The notes: generated from the letters alone by a model not told the origin. DNA of 64,000 nt from Mesorhizobium terrae (GCF_008727715.1 NZ_CP044218.1:4233501-4297500); one strand, 5' to 3'; counted from the first letter of the stretch, positions 8,778 through 16,503 are shown. A program made the numbers and translations.

Positions 8778-9200
8778 ATGATCACGCTTATGGTGATGGC
8801 GGTCGTGCTGATCGTCGGCCTCTGTGTTCTGGCCTACACGCTCGCCGTCTATGCGTTGCCCTTCCTGCTCACGGTGGAAGCGGCGCGTCTGGCCTACGCC
8901 TCCGGCTCCGGCCTGATCGGCGCGGGACTGGTCGGACTTGTGGCCGCTGTCGCCGCCTATGGGCTGCTGGTCGTGCTGTTCATCACGGTGCGCCCGCCGA
9001 TCCTGCGCCTTGCGGTGGCGCTCGTCGTCGCCGCGCCCGCCGCCGTCGCTGGCTATGCGCTGGTCCACGGCATCACGCGCGAGGCCGTGCCGTCCGAGGT
9101 CTGGCGGCAAATCTTCTGCATCCTTGGCGGCGGCTTCGTTGGCGTGTCGGCGCTGGTGCGGCTTCTCGGAACTGTGCAATCGATCGATCAAAGCGCGTGA
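8778..9200 (+). CDS. Small membrane protein of unknown function
   Basis: This 140-residue protein is preceded by a strong AGGAGG site. It is almost entirely hydrophobic, with helices at about residues 2-35, 47-72 and 74-95, and a weaker one near 107-128 (CILGGGFVGVSALVRLL). It ends in a short polar tail. I see no known motif. It stands alone between the ParB-like gene and the HEPN-like gene and follows a strong terminator, so it probably has its own promoter. Confidence 0.7.
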   Translation: MITLMVMAVVLIVGLCVLAYTLAVYALPFLLTVEAARLAYASGSGLIGAGLVGLVAAVAAYGLLVVLFITVRPPILRLAVALVVAAPAAVAGYALVHGITREAVPSEVWRQIFCILGGGFVGVSALVRLLGTVQSIDQSA

Positions 9201-9266
9201 ACTGCATGGCAACTGGCTCTATTGTCTTCGCGCTCCAACTATTTTCGAAATCCATAGAGAGATGCC

Positions 9267-9755
9267 GTGTTCAAGAGTGCGCTCAACCTGACTGATCCCG
9301 ATCCCTATTTTGCCGGAACCGCAGGATTTGTAGGGAGCACGCTTCTGGACCTGCACAAGGACATGTGCGCGTTCGAGCTTCCGGAGGCCGTGCCCGAAAG
9401 CGTGCGACGGGCGCACAATGCGGTTCGACACGTCTATGTCTACGCCTATTTCTCCTATGATCTTCTGACCTTGGCAGCCAGCCAGACATTTCCCTGTTTG
9501 GAATTGGCCCTGCGAGAGCGCATCGGGCATCAATTTGCCGGCAGGGTCGATAAGAGCGGAAAGCCGCGTCCGGCGATGCTCGACGAACTGCTGCGGGTGG
9601 CCAAGGAACAGAACCTGATCCTTTCGAAGATCGAGCATCTGAGCCGAATGCGCAATATGTTTGCCCATGGCAGCGACACCGTTCTCAATCCACCGTTGTT
9701 TCTGATCCCGTTTGAGATCGTCACGAATATCATTCGAGAACTCTACACCCCTTGA
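9267..9755 (+). CDS. HEPN-like small protein
   Basis: The protein has 162 residues and starts with GTG. It is alpha-helical in pattern and carries RNMFAH at residues 129-134, which fits the R-x4-H motif of HEPN ribonuclease domains. The motif is set after a long amphipathic helix (DELLRVAKEQNLILSKIEHLSRM). The base composition is lower in GC than the neighbours. HEPN proteins act as RNases in toxin-antitoxin and phage-defence systems, often with a nucleotidyltransferase partner; none is adjacent here. The fit rests on one short motif, so a non-catalytic relative is possible. Confidence 0.5.
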   Translation: MFKSALNLTDPDPYFAGTAGFVGSTLLDLHKDMCAFELPEAVPESVRRAHNAVRHVYVYAYFSYDLLTLAASQTFPCLELALRERIGHQFAGRVDKSGKPRPAMLDELLRVAKEQNLILSKIEHLSRMRNMFAHGSDTVLNPPLFLIPFEIVTNIIRELYTP

Positions 9756-10533
9756 TAGCCGAGAACCTTCGACAGTCCCTTTGTCTCGGATGACGTTGCC
9801 CTTCGGGCCGCGTTCTTGGCTGCGCCGGAACCACGCCCATGGCGCGTTTCCGCCATTCGGCTTCGACCGCTAACGCAAAGAGGCGCTACGCCATTTCTCC
9901 GAAGCCCCGCAGGGGCGGCGCATCTCGCGTTTCGCCTTTGCATCACCGTGCAACGGGCTCATGCGTTGGGCCGTTTCCTCATCGTACTCGACAATGCGGG
10001 TTGAGCCGCATGGGAATGTCGGATCATTCAGCAGACAGCAGAAGCGCTCGGCATCAGGCGGGTGGCTCCCTTCCAGATTCGCCAATCATGGCGCCGCCGG
10101 CGGCGAGCGAAGATCGGAAGGGCGCGCGCGGTCTCGCCTCGGCAGAGATCGTCTCCTTGCATTGGCATCGAGGATCAGGGTGACGATGACGCGTCTCGAT
10201 TCAGCCGCGCCGTGTCTGGGGCATGCACCGGCGTCGCCGTTGCCGTGTTCTTCCCGATTTTCCTGTCAGCCGCCCCTAAAGGCGTCCTCGATTGGTTTGG
10301 GTCTGACCGAGGACCGGCGACGCTGAAGCATCGCCTCGATCGTCTTCCCGCAACGGCCGTCACCAGCTTTTTTCCGCCGCGCGTGAGCGCGCTTTGCATC
10401 GCCAGGCAAAAAAGCCGTCTCCGGCCGTCTTCCACTTCGTTCCGCCCTCCGGGTGCAGGGCCGATCGTCCCCGGTCGCACGACCCGCATCGAGGACGCGA
10501 TAGGCGCGGCCCGATCGAAAAAGGAACACGACA
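9756..10533. other. 778-bp region without a supported gene
   Basis: The long GC-rich interval precedes the first DUF736 gene. Open frames here are arginine- or proline-rich and look like shadows. One stretch in the frame open from 10062 (AVAVFFPIFLSAAPKGVLDWFG, around 10230-10310) looks weakly protein-like and could be debris. The last 40 bases hold the ribosome binding site AAAGGAAC of the DUF736 gene. A long structured leader, as for the other accessory genes, is the simplest reading. Confidence 0.4.
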
Positions 10534-10857
10534 ATGGCGACCATCGGCACCTTCACGAAGAACGACAACGGCACAGCCGGCTTCACCGGTTCGGTCAAGA
10601 CCCTGACCCTCAACGTCAAGGCCAAGTTCGTCCCCACCGAGGGCGAGAGCGAGCGCGGCCCCGACTTCCGCATCATCGCCGGCAACAGCGTCGAGTTCGG
10701 CGCAGCCTGGAAGAAGACTGCCCGCGAGACGCAGCGCGAATATCTCTCGGTCAAGCTGGACGATCCGAGCTTCCCGGCGCCGATCTACGCCAGCCTGGTC
10801 GAGACCGAGGACGGCGAAGGCCACAGCCTCATCTGGTCCCGCCGCAGCGGCGACTGA
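10534..10857 (+). CDS. DUF736 family protein (first copy)
   Basis: The protein has 107 residues. The family signature is plain: [20 protein letters not shown] at the N-terminus, then [33 protein letters not shown] and a C-terminal LIWSR. DUF736 proteins are small beta-rich proteins found almost only on conjugative plasmids and ICEs of alphaproteobacteria; the function is unknown. The gene lies alone behind a 778-bp leader and is closed by a terminator, so it is a single-gene unit. A second, divergent copy is at 16504-16839 within the transfer module. Confidence 0.93.
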   Translation: MATIGTFTKNDNGTAGFTGSVKTLTLNVKAKFVPTEGESERGPDFRIIAGNSVEFGAAWKKTARETQREYLSVKLDDPSFPAPIYASLVETEDGEGHSLIWSRRSGD

Positions 10858-10873
10858 GGCCGGAACCCCAAGA

Positions 10874-10897
10874 AGCCCCGCTCACCCGAGCGGGGCT
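10874..10897 (+). terminator. Terminator-like hairpin after DUF736
   Basis: There is a perfect 10-bp stem (AGCCCCGCTC / GAGCGGGGCT) with a 4-base loop, 16 bases after the stop codon. Only a short T-run follows, so efficiency is uncertain. Confidence 0.65.
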
Positions 10898-10933
10898 TCG
10901 TCATGCTCATGGCCGCACGCCTTTCAGGAAATA

Positions 10934-11118
10934 CCGTGATCAGGATGTCCGTGTTCACGGCTTTCAGGCTTGCACATCCTGATCGATGTCTCTCGCCCGG
11001 CTCCCGCTGGCGCTCACGCCAGGCCGCGTGCTTAGGGCCAGCCCTCGGCGCACTTCGGAGTGAGCTTCCGCCCAGCTTCGGTCGCTGCGCTCCAACCCAA
11101 GCCCATAGGAGAAAGACC
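10934..11118 (+). repeat. Long conserved leader, copy 2 (upstream of DUF932 gene)
   Basis: This is the second copy of the leader at 6299-6571, without the 86-bp insertion. It includes GCTCACGCC-type hairpins (CTGGCG CTCA CGCCAG), the block CTTCGGTCGCTGCGCTCC and the shared ribosome binding site TAGGAGAAAGACC. Substitutions are few over about 185 bases, although the downstream genes are unrelated. A shortened relative (AGGATGTCCGTGT) also occurs at 12011-12023. Confidence 0.72.
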
Positions 11119-11961
11119 ATGTATCACCAGCTTGCAACCCGTTTCGGCCGCAACGCGCACCAGATCAGCGGGCGCGAGCCGCTCGATAACGAGGCGCTTT
11201 ACCGCCACGTCCCATCGATCTTCGCGCGCGAGGCGCATGACAGCCGTTCGGAACGCTATATCTATGTTCCCACCATCGACATCGTGGAGGGATTGCGCCG
11301 CGAAGGATGGTTTCCGTTCTTCGCCGTCCAGTCCGTGCCACGCGACGGGAGCCGGCACGGCCACGCCAAGCACATGCTGCGCCTGCGCCGCGATGACGGC
11401 ATCGGCAAGCCAGAAGCCGCCGAAGTCATCATCGTCAACAGCCATGACGGGACCAGCGCCTATCAGATGTTCGCGGGCATACTAAGATTCGTCTGCGCCA
11501 ACAGCATGATTGCGGGCGAGCGGTTCGAGGAAGTCCGCGTGCCGCACAAGGGCAATATCCAGCATGACATCATCGAAGGCGTTTACACCGTCGCCGAGGA
11601 TTTCCCGCGCCTGATCGACGCCAGCGAGACGATGAAGGAAACGCGCCTGTCGCAGGACGAGCAACGCGTCTTTGCTGAGGCGAGCCTTGTTGCCCGTTAT
11701 GGCGAGGATGAAAGCCCCGTCCGTCCAGACCAGATCATCGCGCCGCGCCGCCGCGAGGATGTCGGGCAAAGCCTCTGGACCACCTTCAACGTCATTCAGG
11801 AAAACGTCATTCGTGGTGGATTGCATGGCCGCAAGCGCAACGCCGAGGGGCGCATCCGCCGCAGTCAGACCCGCGCCATCAATGGCATCGACCAGAATGT
11901 CAGCCTCAACCGCGCGCTGTGGACGCTGGCTGAGGGAATGCAGCGCTTGAAGACAGCATGA
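11119..11961 (+). CDS. DUF932 domain protein
   Basis: This 280-residue protein starts at ATG 11119 behind the shared leader. Family features include YIYVPTIDIVEGLRREGW, GHAKHMLRLRR, EVIIVNSHDGTSAYQMFAG and LRFVCANSM, all typical of DUF932 proteins carried by plasmids and phages of Proteobacteria. These proteins are thought to be related to phage/plasmid antirestriction or replication factors; the biochemical role is not known. It is a monocistronic unit closed by a strong hairpin. Sharing its leader with the ParB-like gene implies co-regulation of the two. Confidence 0.9.
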   Translation: MYHQLATRFGRNAHQISGREPLDNEALYRHVPSIFAREAHDSRSERYIYVPTIDIVEGLRREGWFPFFAVQSVPRDGSRHGHAKHMLRLRRDDGIGKPEAAEVIIVNSHDGTSAYQMFAGILRFVCANSMIAGERFEEVRVPHKGNIQHDIIEGVYTVAEDFPRLIDASETMKETRLSQDEQRVFAEASLVARYGEDESPVRPDQIIAPRRREDVGQSLWTTFNVIQENVIRGGLHGRKRNAEGRIRRSQTRAINGIDQNVSLNRALWTLAEGMQRLKTA

Positions 11962-11969
11962 ATGCAAAG

Positions 11970-11997
11970 CCGTAGAGCCGGGTCTCCGGCTCTACGG
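11970..11997 (+). terminator. Terminator hairpin after DUF932 gene
   Basis: There is a perfect 12-bp stem (CCGTAGAGCCGG / CCGGCTCTACGG) with loop GTCT, starting 9 bases after the DUF932 stop codon. It is followed by TTCC. Confidence 0.7.
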
Positions 11998-12024
11998 TTC
12001 CGCGTCTTTCAGGATGTCCGTGTC

Positions 12025-12109
12025 CGGCATTTTTGTGCCGATCCGGCTTTGCGGATCGGCGCGCGGCCGTGCCCGGAACACGGCCGCCGCTCGCCGGGCT
12101 TCGCCCGGC
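12025..12109 (+). other. Cluster of hairpins, non-coding
   Basis: Four inverted repeats lie in 85 bases: CGGCA/TGCCG (12025-12040), GCCGATCCG/CGGATCGGC (12037-12060), CGGCCGTG/CACGGCCG (12064-12086) and GCCGGGC/GCCCGGC (12093-12109). The first two share bases 12037-12040, so only one can form at a time. The cluster sits between the DUF932 terminator and the DUF6499 gene (12271). A structured leader or small RNA is possible; no known riboswitch is recognised. Confidence 0.5.
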
Positions 12110-12270
12110 TCGCAAAAACATGCAGACAATGTTAAGAAGAAAATAACCAATATTGATCGCCACGCACGATCAACATATCCGCCTATGGCGGCTACAAACA
12201 CGCTCCCTTGTCGATGAAACTCTCTGTCCGGGTGTTGGCTTGCATGACCCGGTGAATGAGAGGTTACGCT

Positions 12271-12468
12271 ATGCTCAGCATCGATTGGCGCTCGCCGGCA
12301 GCGTATCAGCATGCCGAAGGCATTCCCGCCGCCGGCTTCGCCTGGGAATATCTCCGCCGCGATGATGATTATCATCGCGACTTCCAGAAGATTGAGCGTC
12401 TCAGGAAACCGGCCGCGCGTTCGCTGGCGGCATTTTCGAAACGCTGGGGGTTACGATTTCCCGTGTGA
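12271..12468 (+). CDS. DUF6499-type small domain protein (5' half of a split gene)
   Basis: The protein has 65 residues from ATG 12271, chosen because GAGAGG lies 7 bases upstream; an ATG at 12256 is also possible. The pattern WRSPAAYQHAEGIPAAGFAWEYLRRDDDYHRDF, then WGLRF near the end, is the N-terminal domain usually annotated as transcriptional-regulator or DUF6499 in ICE proteins. In many relatives it is followed by a DUF2285 domain. Here the frame stops at TGA just after FPV while the DUF2285 domain continues in the +1 frame. The two parts may be separate proteins or be joined by frameshifting. Confidence 0.75.
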   Translation: MLSIDWRSPAAYQHAEGIPAAGFAWEYLRRDDDYHRDFQKIERLRKPAARSLAAFSKRWGLRFPV

Positions 12469-13057
12469 TCCCGACACGCCGTCAGATCAGCAGTCACTGT
12501 TCTGGATACCAAGCCTGCAGCCACAAGCCGTTAGTCTCACTATAGTGCCGCAGGCGATCGACGCGGACGCCGTCACGCCGATCGCTCTGACGCAGCTCGA
12601 CGGCCTTGATCTGCGCCAGTCCGATGACGGCTGGCACGGCGTCTGGCAGGCCGATGGTGTCACGCATCAGTTCTGGCTCGTCCATGCGCCTTCCGAGGTG
12701 GCGACGTTCTACGCCGTCATCTTGCCGTTGGACGCGCTTCTCGAACTGCGCGTGCATGCTGCACGACGGTTCTGGCGCGCGCTCAATGGCCGTGCGCCAG
12801 GCCCGGACTTCCGGGCGATGCCGGCGCAGCTTCGGCGGTTCCATATCCTCTCGCTGCGGGCGCTCGACGCGCGGCAGCGCGGCGAGAGCTACCGCACCAT
12901 TGCCAAAGTTCTCCTCGGCTTTCGCGGCACGAAGGAGGATTGGGAAAACGACCCGCGCAAGAACCAGGCCCGCCGCCTTGTGGCCCACGGACTGAGCATG
13001 ATGAAGGGCGGCTATCGCCTGCTGTTGCACTATCCGATCAAGCTGCGTCGCCGGTAG
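12311..13057 (+). CDS. DUF2285 domain protein (3' half of a split gene)
   Basis: The frame has 248 codons from ATG 12311, but the first about 55 residues overlap the DUF6499 gene in another frame and are not protein-like. The recognisable part begins at YDFPCDPDTP (about 12450). The only ATG codons in this frame before it lie inside the upstream gene (12311, 12362, 12365). Translation would therefore need re-initiation there, or a +1 shift at TTT CCC GTG TGA. The C-terminal part (HILSLRALDARQRGESYRTIAKVLLG, then RRLVAHGLSMMKGGYRLLL) is the DUF2285 DNA-binding-like domain, typical of regulators on these ICEs. Its likely role is control of the neighbouring maintenance module. Confidence 0.75.
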   Translation: MPKAFPPPASPGNISAAMMIIIATSRRLSVSGNRPRVRWRHFRNAGGYDFPCDPDTPSDQQSLFWIPSLQPQAVSLTIVPQAIDADAVTPIALTQLDGLDLRQSDDGWHGVWQADGVTHQFWLVHAPSEVATFYAVILPLDALLELRVHAARRFWRALNGRAPGPDFRAMPAQLRRFHILSLRALDARQRGESYRTIAKVLLGFRGTKEDWENDPRKNQARRLVAHGLSMMKGGYRLLLHYPIKLRRR

Positions 13058-13210
13058 GCAAACGCCGCCAAATAGCGCGCGCCGCAAGGGGTGCCGCCAG
13101 CACCTTGGTGCAAATGCGGCACGCTCCGCGCCGCCGATCCTTCGCCATGGTTCGCCATCGCGCGCTGTCGCCACCGACAGCCGCACGCATGACGAACCAG
13201 AGGTGATCTT

Positions 13211-13480
13211 ATGGCCGACCAGAAGGCGGACCTGCCGCCGCGCCTGTTGCGCACGCCCGATGCCGCGCGCTTTCTTGGAATCTCGCTCCGCACGCTGGAG
13301 AAGCATCGCACATACGGGACCGGTCCGGTCTATCGCAAGATCGGCGGCCGCGTCGTCTATGCGATCGAAGACCTGCAAGCCTGGTCCGCGATCGGCGCTC
13401 GCAAATCGACGCGCGACACGGATGTCGGCCGCGTGTTTCCGGCGCGTCGCCTGACGCCGACCGAGCGGGGCGAACGCTGA
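13211..13480 (+). CDS. AlpA/MerR-like helix-turn-helix protein
   Basis: This 89-residue protein has a HTH_17 domain: LLRTPDAARFLGISLRTLEKHRTYGTGPVYRKIGGRVVYAIEDLQAW (residues about 12-60), the pattern of excisionase/AlpA proteins. Its stop codon abuts the ATG of repA, so the two are co-translated. AGAGG lies 9 bases before the ATG. In this ICE family the protein always precedes repA and probably regulates replication or excision; whether it works as an excisionase for either recombinase is unknown. The 153 bases between 13058 and 13210 hold no gene, only the probable operon promoter. Confidence 0.85.
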   Translation: MADQKADLPPRLLRTPDAARFLGISLRTLEKHRTYGTGPVYRKIGGRVVYAIEDLQAWSAIGARKSTRDTDVGRVFPARRLTPTERGER

Positions 13481-14509
13481 ATGCCGCGCGACGATGACCA
13501 TCGCCGCGAGCGTCAGCGCAAAGCCAGCGAGCGGACCAACCTCGATCCTTTCGTGGTGATCGGCGGCGACGCATCGCCCCGCGACCAGCGCGACCTGATG
13601 GAGCGGCCGTTCTTTTCGCTGGCGAAGACGCCGCGCACCCGACCGATCTTCTACCAGGCCGCCGATGTCGAGGTGCGGGTGTTCGGCATGCCCGAGCATG
13701 GCATGGCCACCATCTGGGACGCCGACGTTCTGATCTGGGCCGCTTCGCAGCTCGTCGAGGCCGCGAACCGCGGGCTCGCGACCTCGCGCTTCTTTCGCTT
13801 CACACCCTACCAGCTCCTGCGCGGTATCGGCCGCCCGACCGGCAACCGGCAATATCTGTTGCTGAAGGCCGCGCTGGCGCGCCTGCAATCGACCGTCATC
13901 GCCACAACCATCCGCAACGGCGCGCATTGGCGCCGCCGGCAATTCTCCTGGATCAACGAATGGGAGGAGATGACGACGCAGGCCGGCCGCGTTGAGGGCA
14001 TGGAATTCGTGCTGCCCGAATGGTTCTACAATGGCGTCGTCGACCGCTCGCTGGTGCTTGCCATCGACCCGGCCTATTTCCGGCTGACCGGCGGCATCGA
14101 ACGCTGGCTGTATCGCGTCGCGCGCAAGCATGCCGGCCGCCAGCACGACGGCTGGCTGTTCGAGATTGCGCATCTTCACGCCAAGTCCGGCAGTCTCGCG
14201 CGTGTCTCCGATTTCGCGCTCGACCTGCGCCGCATCGCGGCGCGTCAGCCATTGCCCGGCTACCGGCTTCAGATCGAACGGGATGACCACCGCGAACTGC
14301 TGCGCATCTGGCCCGACAAACAATCCACAGTGCCTGTTGAAAACCATGTGAATGGTATCGGTACATCAGGCGCACGCACTATCGGTACATCAGGCGCAAA
14401 TCGCGCGGCGCACTCTATAGAAGAATCTAACAGAGAATCTAACTCTTCTTCTTTGACGCACGCGCACGCGATCCATGGTGCCGGTGCCACCCGCCGAGGT
14501 GCGCCATGA
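13481..14509 (+). CDS. repA: Replication initiator protein RepA
   Basis: The protein has 342 residues of the alphaproteobacterial RepA (RPA) family. Recognisable blocks are LMERPFFSLAKTPRTRPIFY, MATIWDADVLIW, RFTPYQLLRGIGRPTGNRQYLLLKAALARLQST, WINEWEE, VDRSLVLAIDPAYFRLTGGIERWLYRVARKHAGRQ and the winged-helix part GSLARVSDFALDLRRIA. It should bind iterons and start replication of the excised circle. The C-terminal 60 residues are degenerate (IGTSGAN twice) because the DNA there carries iteron repeats. The gene starts directly after the HTH gene and its stop overlaps the parA start (ATGA), so it lies in an operon of about seven genes. Confidence 0.92.
   Translation: MPRDDDHRRERQRKASERTNLDPFVVIGGDASPRDQRDLMERPFFSLAKTPRTRPIFYQAADVEVRVFGMPEHGMATIWDADVLIWAASQLVEAANRGLATSRFFRFTPYQLLRGIGRPTGNRQYLLLKAALARLQSTVIATTIRNGAHWRRRQFSWINEWEEMTTQAGRVEGMEFVLPEWFYNGVVDRSLVLAIDPAYFRLTGGIERWLYRVARKHAGRQHDGWLFEIAHLHAKSGSLARVSDFALDLRRIAARQPLPGYRLQIERDDHRELLRIWPDKQSTVPVENHVNGIGTSGARTIGTSGANRAAHSIEESNRESNSSSLTHAHAIHGAGATRRGAP
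14355..14397 (+). repeat. Two iteron-like direct repeats inside repA (candidate oriV)
   Basis: TATCGGTACATCAGGCGCA occurs twice with a 24-bp period (14355-14373 and 14379-14397). AT-richer DNA with a repeated GAATCTAAC block follows at about 14424-14450. Iterons plus an AT-rich segment next to or inside repA are the usual layout of an iteron-controlled origin. The location inside the coding frame forces the IGTSGA peptide repeats. Confidence 0.65.
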
Positions 14510-15159
14510 TCGTCGCGCTCCTCAACCAAAAAGGCGGTGTCGGCAAGACGACGCTCGCGCTGCATCTCGCCGGTGCATGGGCCAGCAGAGGACACCGTGT
14601 CACCCTGATCGACGCCGATCCGCAAGGCTCGGCGCTCGACTGGTCGCAGCAGCGGAGCCGCGAGGGCCTGCCGCGCCTGTTCGGCGTCGTCGCCCTGGCG
14701 CGCGACACGCTGCATCGCGAAGCCCCCGAGCTGGCGCGTGACGCCGATCATGTCGTCATCGACGGTCCGCCGCGCATCGCCGGCCTCATGCGCTCGGCGC
14801 TGCTCGCCGTCGACCTGGTGCTGATCCCAGTGCAGCCGTCGCCGCTCGACGGCTGGGCCTCGGCCGAGATGCTGGCGCTTCTCAGCGAAGCGCGCATCTA
14901 CCGGCCGCAGCTCGCAGCCCGTTTCGTGCTCAACCGCTGCGGCGCGCGCACCATCATCGCCCGCGAGACGGCCGAGACGCTGGCCGATCACGATCCCCCC
15001 GTGCTCGCCAGCACCATCGGCCAGCGTGTCGTCTTCGCCGACGCTGCGCAGTCCGGCCGGCTCGCTTCCGAGATCGATGATGACAGTCCGGCCGCACGCG
15101 AGATCGCCGCGCTTGCCGCCGAGATCGATCGGCTCCGAATCGCGAGGACCGCGCCATGA
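14506..15159 (+). CDS. parA: ParA-family partition ATPase
   Basis: This 217-residue small ParA lacks the N-terminal HTH extension of chromosomal-plasmid types. The deviant Walker A is KGGVGKTT at residues 9-16, with DADPQGSALDW (Walker A') and VVIDGPP (Walker B). It lies in the repA operon with a 4-base overlap. The next gene encodes a ribbon-helix-helix protein, the expected centromere-binding partner. Together they should keep the excised element through cell division. ParA proteins of this size belong to type Ib-like systems. Confidence 0.93.
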   Translation: MIVALLNQKGGVGKTTLALHLAGAWASRGHRVTLIDADPQGSALDWSQQRSREGLPRLFGVVALARDTLHREAPELARDADHVVIDGPPRIAGLMRSALLAVDLVLIPVQPSPLDGWASAEMLALLSEARIYRPQLAARFVLNRCGARTIIARETAETLADHDPPVLASTIGQRVVFADAAQSGRLASEIDDDSPAAREIAALAAEIDRLRIARTAP

Positions 15160-15410
15160 CCGGGCGCGCCGGCAAGCGCGGCTTCGCCTCCCGCCCGGGC
15201 GACGCCGAGAGCTGGATCAAGGCTCCCGACGCGCAGTCCCTGCGCGCGGACGCCACTGCCACCTTCACCGCGCGGCTGACGATCGACATCACGCCGGAGC
15301 TGCGCGGCCGCATCAAGGTCGCGGCCTTCCGGCGCGGTGAGACCGTCACCGACATGCTGCGCGCGCTGCTCGCGCGCGAATTCCCACCCACCGAGGGAGA
15401 GACCTCATGA
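15156..15410 (+). CDS. Ribbon-helix-helix protein, probable centromere-binding partner of ParA
   Basis: The protein has 84 residues. The C-terminal half (ARLTIDITPELRGRIKVAAFRRGETVTDMLRALLAREFP) is a clear RHH/MetJ-Arc fold. The N-terminus is basic and flexible, as in ParG. It starts in a 4-base overlap with parA and overlaps the next gene by 4 bases, so it is translationally coupled. Its position after parA and its fold make a ParB/ParG-type adaptor the best guess. The sequence motif alone cannot separate this from an operon repressor, and many such proteins do both. Confidence 0.8.
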   Translation: MTGRAGKRGFASRPGDAESWIKAPDAQSLRADATATFTARLTIDITPELRGRIKVAAFRRGETVTDMLRALLAREFPPTEGETS

Positions 15411-15925
15411 CCGGCAATGCGGCCCGCCGCATGCGCGGCCGTCCGCTGCCGGACGGTTCCGCGCCCTCCACCACCTTGGTCGAGCTGACCTGGAGCCAAA
15501 AGAAAATCGAGAACTGGATCAGGTTCGGCCGCAAGAGCTACGAACAGATTCTCGACCGTCGCCGCATCATCGTCGGCTTCGCGCCCGACAGCATCTTCGC
15601 CTTCGTCCGCTGGGCCTCCAACGATTTCGGCACGATCATCTCGCGCATCGACATCGTGCGCGCGGTCGGCCGCGGCGAGCCGTTCCAGACGCTGCCTTTC
15701 GTGCGGCCCGGCGGCGACATCCTGCTGCGCCTTGATGGCTGGCCCAGGGTTGAGCGCGTGCTGCAGGCGATCGACGCGGTGGAGGCGCTCGGCCTCGATC
15801 CGGCGGACGTTGCGCCGGAGCATTGGCGGCATGTCCACAACCGGCTGAGCGTCGGAGAGGCGCCGCGCACCTACACGCCCGGGCAGCATGCGGCCTGGCT
15901 TCGCCGCCGCAGGATCGTGCCATGA
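15407..15925 (+). CDS. DUF2840 family protein
   Basis: The protein has 172 residues. The DUF2840 pattern is seen in TLVELTWSQKKIENWIRFGRKSYEQILDRRRIIVGFAPDSIFAFVRWASNDFGTIISRI, a central GRGEPFQTLPFVRPGGDILLRLDGW and a C-terminal RTYTPGQHAAWLRRR. The family occurs in the parA-traF interval of Rhizobiales ICEs and has no assigned function; a role in conjugation is inferred from this linkage. The gene overlaps the upstream RHH gene and the downstream traF by 4 bases each. Confidence 0.9.
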   Translation: MTGNAARRMRGRPLPDGSAPSTTLVELTWSQKKIENWIRFGRKSYEQILDRRRIIVGFAPDSIFAFVRWASNDFGTIISRIDIVRAVGRGEPFQTLPFVRPGGDILLRLDGWPRVERVLQAIDAVEALGLDPADVAPEHWRHVHNRLSVGEAPRTYTPGQHAAWLRRRRIVP

Positions 15926-16467
15926 CGCGCGCCGGCCTCATCATCGCGACGGCTCTCGCGACCATGGGCGTCGGTTATCCCGGCCTCACGCCGATGCCGA
16001 TCAAACTGATCTGGAACGCGTCGGCGAGCGCGCCGATCGGCTTCTACACGATCGACTTCGACGGCCCGTTCGAGGTGACCGATCTCGTTGCCGTCGACGC
16101 TCCCGAACCGCTCGCGACCTTCCTCGCCGATCGCGGCTATCTGCCGAAAGGCGTGCCGCTGATGAAGCGCGTGCTGGCGGTGTCCGGACAAACGGTTTGC
16201 CGGACCAACCTCACCATCACCGTCGATCGCGTCGAGGTCGGAACGGCGCTCGAACGCGATCGCGCCGGCCGCGATCTGCCGGTCTGGCAGGGCTGCCGTC
16301 GCATCCCGACCGGCGAGATCTTCCTCATGAACTGGCAGGTCCGCGACAGCCTCGACGGTCGCTATTTCGGCCCGACCTCCACGGACCATATCATCGGTCG
16401 CGCGGTCCCGCTGTGGACCGACGAGGACGGCGACGGCCACTTCATGTGGCGCGCGCCGACACACTGA
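15922..16467 (+). CDS. traF: TraF, S26-family conjugative peptidase
   Basis: This 181-residue protein resembles IncP TraF, a signal-peptidase-like enzyme that in RP4 cyclises the TrbC pilin. An N-terminal hydrophobic segment (residues 4-22) anchors it. The motif NASASAPIGFY (about residues 32-42) carries the nucleophilic Ser, and KRVLAVSGQTV (about 78-88) the general-base Lys. The C-terminal IPTGEIFLMN...DSLDGRYFG block is the S26 signature. ATG 15922 overlaps the DUF2840 stop; the upstream extension of the frame is a shadow. The substrate here should be the TrbC at 25408. Confidence 0.93.
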   Translation: MTRAGLIIATALATMGVGYPGLTPMPIKLIWNASASAPIGFYTIDFDGPFEVTDLVAVDAPEPLATFLADRGYLPKGVPLMKRVLAVSGQTVCRTNLTITVDRVEVGTALERDRAGRDLPVWQGCRRIPTGEIFLMNWQVRDSLDGRYFGPTSTDHIIGRAVPLWTDEDGDGHFMWRAPTH

Positions 16468-16503
16468 CTTCGCTTTCCCACCCCCAACCGCAGGAGGCTT
16501 ACC

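Noticed and set aside
10062..10982. 306-codon frame across the DUF736 gene
   Set aside because: It overlaps DUF736 in another frame; the part inside the gene is arginine-rich shadow. Only a short piece near 10230-10310 looks protein-like.
12494..14347. 617-codon minus-strand frame
   Set aside because: Antisense shadow of the DUF2285, HTH and repA genes; composition is typical of GC-rich shadow frames.
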